Below, piece after piece: positions 59,755 to 64,000 of a stretch of 64,000 nt of DNA. Location of the stretch: contig JARHVA010001189.1 in the NCBI GenBank assembly GCA_037957365.1, positions 2,207,501-2,271,500 on the forward strand, written 5' to 3'. A program made the translations under genes and the position numbers. The notes beneath the pieces are model-generated. The model saw only the letters and a list, made by a program, of their open reading frames with translations, was not told where the DNA came from and made no database searches. This DNA comes from Torreya grandis. Its lineage: Eukaryota; Streptophyta; Pinopsida; Cupressales; Taxaceae. Within the stretch, counting starts at the first letter, position 1. Every line of letters begins with the position of its first letter.

Positions 59755-59999
59755 ACTTCTATTCATCATCACAACTGCCTTATGCAACTTTTATTCAAAA
59801 TGAACATCCCCCATCCTCCCCTAACAGGACATGAAGCTACCTTATCTAGGTCAAAAGGTAGTATCTTGTAATAATGTAAAGAGATGTCTATACACATTGA
59901 CAAAAGAATGGACACTTCTCTTTCTCTCAAATTTCTTAATGCTTCTATGATCCTAGGCAATTTTCTACTTCATTCATATGATCCTCCCCTTGCATTCAA

Positions 60000-60400
60000 A
60001 TCAATGATATCCAAATCAAGCATGCTTTGATTGATGAAGTTTTAGGTACTTATGTTGCCTCTCTTGACTTCATTAAAACCATTAGATACTCTGAGTGTAA
60101 TATTAAGTCCACACACAACATGTATTAAGGTTATAATCAAAGGAAAATTCCTCTTTTAGGTTATGTGTGGCTTCTTATTACCATCCCACCTATCACTATT
60201 TGAGTGAAGGTTATGATATTAAATTTTCCCCTTTCTTACAATATCTTACTCGATAGGCCATGGACTCATCACATGAGGGTTGTCACCTCTTCTGCTTGCC
60301 AATGTGTCAAGTTTCCCCACAATGGTGTTATCCATAGGATTCAAGGTGACACTAACCCTTGGAATTTTAAATAATTCCAAGACCATGGTATATTCAAAAT
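60000..60400 (+). pseudogene. Aspartic protease relic (third element)
   Basis: In one frame the sequence reads A-L-I-D-E-V-L-G near 60024 (in place of the usual I-D-N-G-S, so the Gly is lost but the Asp stands). Later S-Y-N-I-L-L-D-R-P-W-T-H leads into V-T-S-S-A-C-Q-C-V-K-F and I-Q-G-D near 60235-60345, the standard closing block of plant Gypsy proteases. One or two stops. After it, K-S-D-D-D-E-L-N-E-I continues to about 60560, but no RT follows. Confidence 0.75.
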
Positions 60401-60560
60401 TCCAACACATGAATGCTTTTCAAGTGTTTCATTCAAAGAATCTCAACATTTTAATTCTGATGTCAACTCTACTTGATGGTATCATGGTCACCCTAAACTC
60501 ATCAAGAACATACCACCTAACATCTTAAAATCTGATGATGATGAGCTCAATGAGATCAAC

Positions 60561-61053
60561 CTCAAAATAAAAACATTAAATCTCTCTCCTCATCTCATTT
60601 TCTAATTTCCACCATCTTTAAAGTCACATTCCCATCAACCACCTAGTGATGATATGCCATGGTCTTAACTAAAAATCAACATTCTATTCATCATGCAACC
60701 TTTGATGAGAATTTCATACCTACTTGTGCCATTGGCCTTCATACACCTGACTATGACAATGGTTATACTTTAGATGACCCATTTCTAGGAGGTCTTCTTT
60801 AGGATAGAGATGTTGAGATCCTTCATTATCATTCTTATTTATTTTAGTATTTTCACTAATATTATCACATTATGTCTTATATAATTCCTAATTTTAGCAT
60901 TATTCTTTTTGTTCATAGGGTAGACATGGCATGTTCACATGGTACACCTCTAATTTTTAAAGAACCTCTTAGGAGAAAGCTTATGGATCATGTTATGAGT
61001 GGTCCCTATCACTTCACTAGATAATAGGATCCCTATAGCCTATTTCCCTTGAG
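60561..61053. other. Region between protease and knuckle/Pro-rich ORF
   Basis: The plus frame through 60700-60800 still reads like protein (C-A-I-G-L-H-T-P-D-Y-D-N-G) but with stops soon after. No RT motif was found where one is expected. Confidence 0.45.
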
Positions 61054-62050
61054 ATGATTGCTATTGTCTTTAATCCCTCTATGCATCATGTTCCTCCCTC
61101 AACTGAGCCTAGACTATATCTTATTCCCACTCTAACTTTAATTGAGTCTCTTCTTACTTATAATTTTATTTCTCCCTCAAATGAGCCTCACCCAGTCTCT
61201 CCACTAGCCCCACCTCCCCTTGGTTGTGGGCATCTTCCTTTACCACAGCTTGATCCCCTACCTGCCTAATGGATAGATCAAACATATTGTGACATTCATA
61301 AATTTTCTAGTCATTAGACTTGAGACTATCAGTTATTCTAACCTTCCCTTGATTTTACTTCTACTCCCTATGTTATTAACCCCATAAAGTTTACTAATAA
61401 ACATATATGTTGCTTCCATGGCATATATAATCATTCATCCACCCATTGTCAAAATCTTCGATAATATATCAACATGTTACATCCTACCCTTATTTAGCCT
61501 ATAAATAATGTTACGTCTCCTCCCAAATTATTACTTGAGTATATTCCCAAATATGGAGAGTTATATTATATATGGCACCAGTAAGGTACCCATCATACCA
61601 ATCATTACCACATGCTTTAACAACTTCTTCAAGACCACCTTATAACCATTCATGTGATTGTTATTCCTATTCCCACAAGTCACCCATGAAATAAGGCTCC
61701 TCCTTCTTCCCTTGTGGTCCCTCCACCTATGGTTCCTTATTCTCTCATGGTTCCTCCACTTGTGGTCCCTTTTCCAACTATGGTTCCTCCACCCATAGAC
61801 TCTTCTCCACCTATGGTTCCCTCTCCACCTGTGGATCCTCCTTCACCCATGGTCCCTTTTCTATTGATGGCCCCTTCCTATCCCAAAAATTCCACTCTTA
61901 TTCTTTCTCCTGAGTATTCTATGCATAATGGCCCTCATGATCATGATCCTTCATCTCTACCTACATTTTCTATAGAGGAGATTCGATGAGAGGTATTTTC
62001 ACATATTTTATTGAAGATCAATGAGAATCTCATTGCAGTTAGGGTCTAGC
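61054..62050 (+). pseudogene. Frame-coherent decayed ORF with two zinc knuckles and Pro-rich tail
   Basis: From the Met at 61054 a single plus frame can be followed for about 330 codons with roughly ten stops and no frameshift. It contains a Pro-rich N-terminus (61054-61269), an intact CX2HX4HX4C knuckle at 61408-61449 (C-C-F-H, N-H, H-C), a second one at 61567-61608 with both Cys changed to Tyr, and a Pro-rich repeat at 61714-61890 (P-P-M-V-P type, about 12 repeats). It closes with F-S-H-I-L-L-K-I-N-E-N-L near 62000-62040. Knuckles suggest an RNA-binding nucleocapsid-like protein. It lies about 0.65 kb after the protease relic, where RT would be. It could be an accessory ORF of that element or the gag end of another one. 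Confidence 0.6.
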
Positions 62051-64000
62051 TTCATAGAGATTTATATGATGTTATGGATAATGTTTGTGGATAAATTTAC
62101 CAATATTTATAAACACAACATGGTGTTCCTTAATTTTCTTCTTCATTATAGTTTTGGATTGGACGTGTGCACCACTTTTATATTTATCTACTTTATATCA
62201 TTTTACTATTTTTCAAATTTCACTTCATTTATCTATCTTACATTGATCTTTATCTTTCACATTATGTGTTGTTTATGGTTTCATTCTCTTTCCTTATGAT
62301 CTCTTATGGATTATTTTCATGATTACATGATTCTCTTTATGAGTTAATTTCTTTCTATGTATGTCTTTGTCTTTTCTCATCTTTTTTTTCTACCTTATCT
62401 CATCCACATAGATCATTATTATTGTGACCTGGTTATACAAACATTATTCCCCTTAGTAATCCTTATTTACCATGTGGTTAATTAGCAAACAAGTCATCTC
62501 ATTGTCATAATCCTATTTTATCATTTCACTTTGGATCTCCCATTATTCCCCTTATTTCCTTTCCAAAACTAAGCATACACATGGTTAAAACTTGAGATAA
62601 CAATTGGTTCATAGGTAAGCTTAAGTGTTTTAGTCAATCGTGGATTTCGATACTTAGCCTCCTTTATCAAAATTCTAAGGCTCATTCATGTGTATCAATT
62701 TATCCCTCATGTTTATTATTCCAAATCCATATGGAGGAGGAATATTAAAATCCATAAAACTTCAAAATCCAAATCATTTTAAATAAAAGGCAATGAGTCA
62801 AAATGCAACATTCAAAATTTCAAAAGTCAAATCACACTAAAAGATATGATTCAAAGCACATCTCCTTTTTATAATCAAATATCAAAATCCATATTTGGCC
62901 TCATGATAAAGTTGAGGTCCATTGGGGTGTGGTAGGACAATAGATTAGAAAAGGAGAATCAAAAAGTGCTACCTACTTTCTCACATAAGTACCCAATCTT
63001 CATCGTAGATCGATGACTCTATAAAAGGTCATGAGGAACAGGGAACACATTATGGAAAGGTAGGTCAATTTCACTTTTCTTGTTCATATAATCAACATGA
63101 GTCAATTTTAGTTCTCACTTATTTTCATTTACACCTTTGTGCTTATTGGAAATGGATATCCTTTATATATTGATGGTCACTAGCCACTTAGTGTCTTTTC
63201 TATTTCCTTAGTGTCCCTCATGTTTCTTATGGTCTTCTCATAGACTACTACATTTTGATTTTTACATTCCCCCTTTCATTTACAATGATCTTAACATTTC
63301 CCCTTGATAAATATTGTTTTGTTCATTGATCACTCCCCCTAGGGATTCTATTTGTGAGTTACAGTGTAAGGCCATGGATAGGACTAGGCCTTCCTCAAAA
63401 ATTACCACAATACCAACATTTCCTTTTTAAAATAATTCCCAGTTATTTATGCCTCATTGGTGTTCCCTTTATGAGTTTCAGTGTAAGACCATGGATAAGA
63501 CCAGGCCTTCTTCACAAAATATTCTAATACCCAAGTCACAATGAAATGGTGTGTCAAATTTGAGATAAGTAGTGATTTATTATGAGTTACACATCATTGA
63601 CATGCTTCCCATATTGATATAGTATGTTTTATGCTTACTTCATTAATCTTTCACTTTTATCTTCTTATTTTCTGATTGCATGTATGATTACAACCATTTT
63701 TTTTTAAATTCATACTTTCTAGCTTGAATTATTATGATCAATTTAAGTTCATTTTTTCAATTTTGTTTCTCTTTTATACTTCCCAATGTGATTTAGTATG
63801 ATGGATTGACTTAATTTTTTTTGACACAATTTAATTTTCTTGTGCTTTCCATTTTATTACATTATTTTCATACTTCCCAATGTGGTATAGTTTGATTTTA
63901 CTTGTTTTAATTTGGTGCAAATATTTTACATGATTTAAAAACATTTTGTTACCCTTTTTACCATCTTTGGTTTACTATATTTAGTCATCTTTTATTATTA
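62051..64000. other. Gene-free right end of the window
   Basis: No coding domain. The open frame 62021-62299 starts inside the previous ORF in another frame and has a hydrophobic, AT-driven composition. A roughly 118-bp duplication lies at 63355-63530. The 3' end of the third Gypsy element and its LTR may extend beyond the window. Confidence 0.4.
63355..63530. repeat. Diverged tandem duplication of about 118 bp
   Basis: 'cagtgtaaggccatggata' (from about 63362) recurs as 'cagtgtaagaccatggata' (from about 63479), each followed by 'ggactaggccttc' or 'agaccaggccttc'. Function unknown. Confidence 0.65.

Noticed and set aside
59769..59960. Minus-strand open frame beside the third Gypsy element
   Set aside because: Opposite to a clearly plus-strand gag-protease relic; no recognisable motif.
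61714..61989. Pro-rich 91-codon frame as an extensin-like cell-wall protein
   Set aside because: It is in the same frame as two gag-type knuckles upstream and lacks a signal peptide and Ser-Pro4 motifs, so it is more likely the tail of the retroelement ORF.
1..64000. CRISPR arrays, bacterial operons, tRNA or rRNA genes
   Set aside because: The composition and elements are those of a plant nuclear genome. No cloverleaf or rRNA blocks were recognised, and the only short-spaced repeats are the 61-bp array, which has no spacer/repeat distinction.

Overview
This 64-kb window looks like nuclear DNA of a large, retrotransposon-dominated seed plant genome, most plausibly a gymnosperm-type genome. 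It is strongly AT-rich, visibly poor in CG dinucleotides, and holds no host gene, tRNA or rRNA that I can support. Almost everything recognisable is a decayed LTR retrotransposon. The plant assignment rests on the lineages present: a Sirevirus-type Ty1/Copia element with repeated purine tracts, primer-binding sites matching plant initiator tRNA-Met, and plant-type Ty3/Gypsy gag knuckles. The gymnosperm guess is an inference from composition, age and nesting. All alignments were done by eye, so repeat ends are exact only where a target-site duplication (TSD) is named.

Layout. 1-1.1 kb: minus-strand Gypsy gag remnant. 1.1-2.8 kb: repeat R1a (LTR-like, about 1.23 kb once a 410-bp retroposon with a 15-bp TSD is removed), followed by a plus-strand gag-protease relic without reverse transcriptase (3.6-5.1 kb). 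7.2-18.1 kb: a tandem array of a small non-autonomous minus-strand LTR element (three LTRs, two internal regions of about 1.86 kb). Its second unit is split by a complete 6.2-kb minus-strand Copia element (TSD ATATA), which is itself interrupted by a 540-bp solo LTR (TSD ATCCT). 18.3-29.5 kb: repeat R1b, split by a 10.0-kb Sirevirus-like element with 2.9-kb LTRs that encodes gag only (TSD ACCCA/ACCTA). 30.3-35.1 kb: two LTR-like copies (R2a, R2b) around a 1.2-kb internal region. 35.6-39.0 kb: two inverted R1 copies (R1c, R1d) with an (AT)n tract between them. 40.1-53.7 kb: a 13.6-kb plus-strand Gypsy element with gag, protease, RT, RNase H, integrase and a roughly 4.7-kb extension after integrase. 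55.6-57.1 kb: AGTCAACC-type palindromic repeats, including a clean 61-bp tandem array. 57.4-60.4 kb: another gag-protease relic without RT. 61.05-62.05 kb: a frame-coherent decayed ORF with two gag-type zinc knuckles and a Pro-rich tail.

The relations are those of insertion layers rather than operons. The order read from nesting is: array first, then Copia, then the solo LTR; and R1b first, then the Sirevirus-like element. Three of the coding elements keep gag (with or without protease) but show no polymerase, so they probably depended on autonomous relatives. The best candidates for something undescribed are the 61-bp palindromic array together with the knuckle/Pro-rich ORF next to the 57-60 kb gag-protease element, and the long post-integrase region of the 13.6-kb element.
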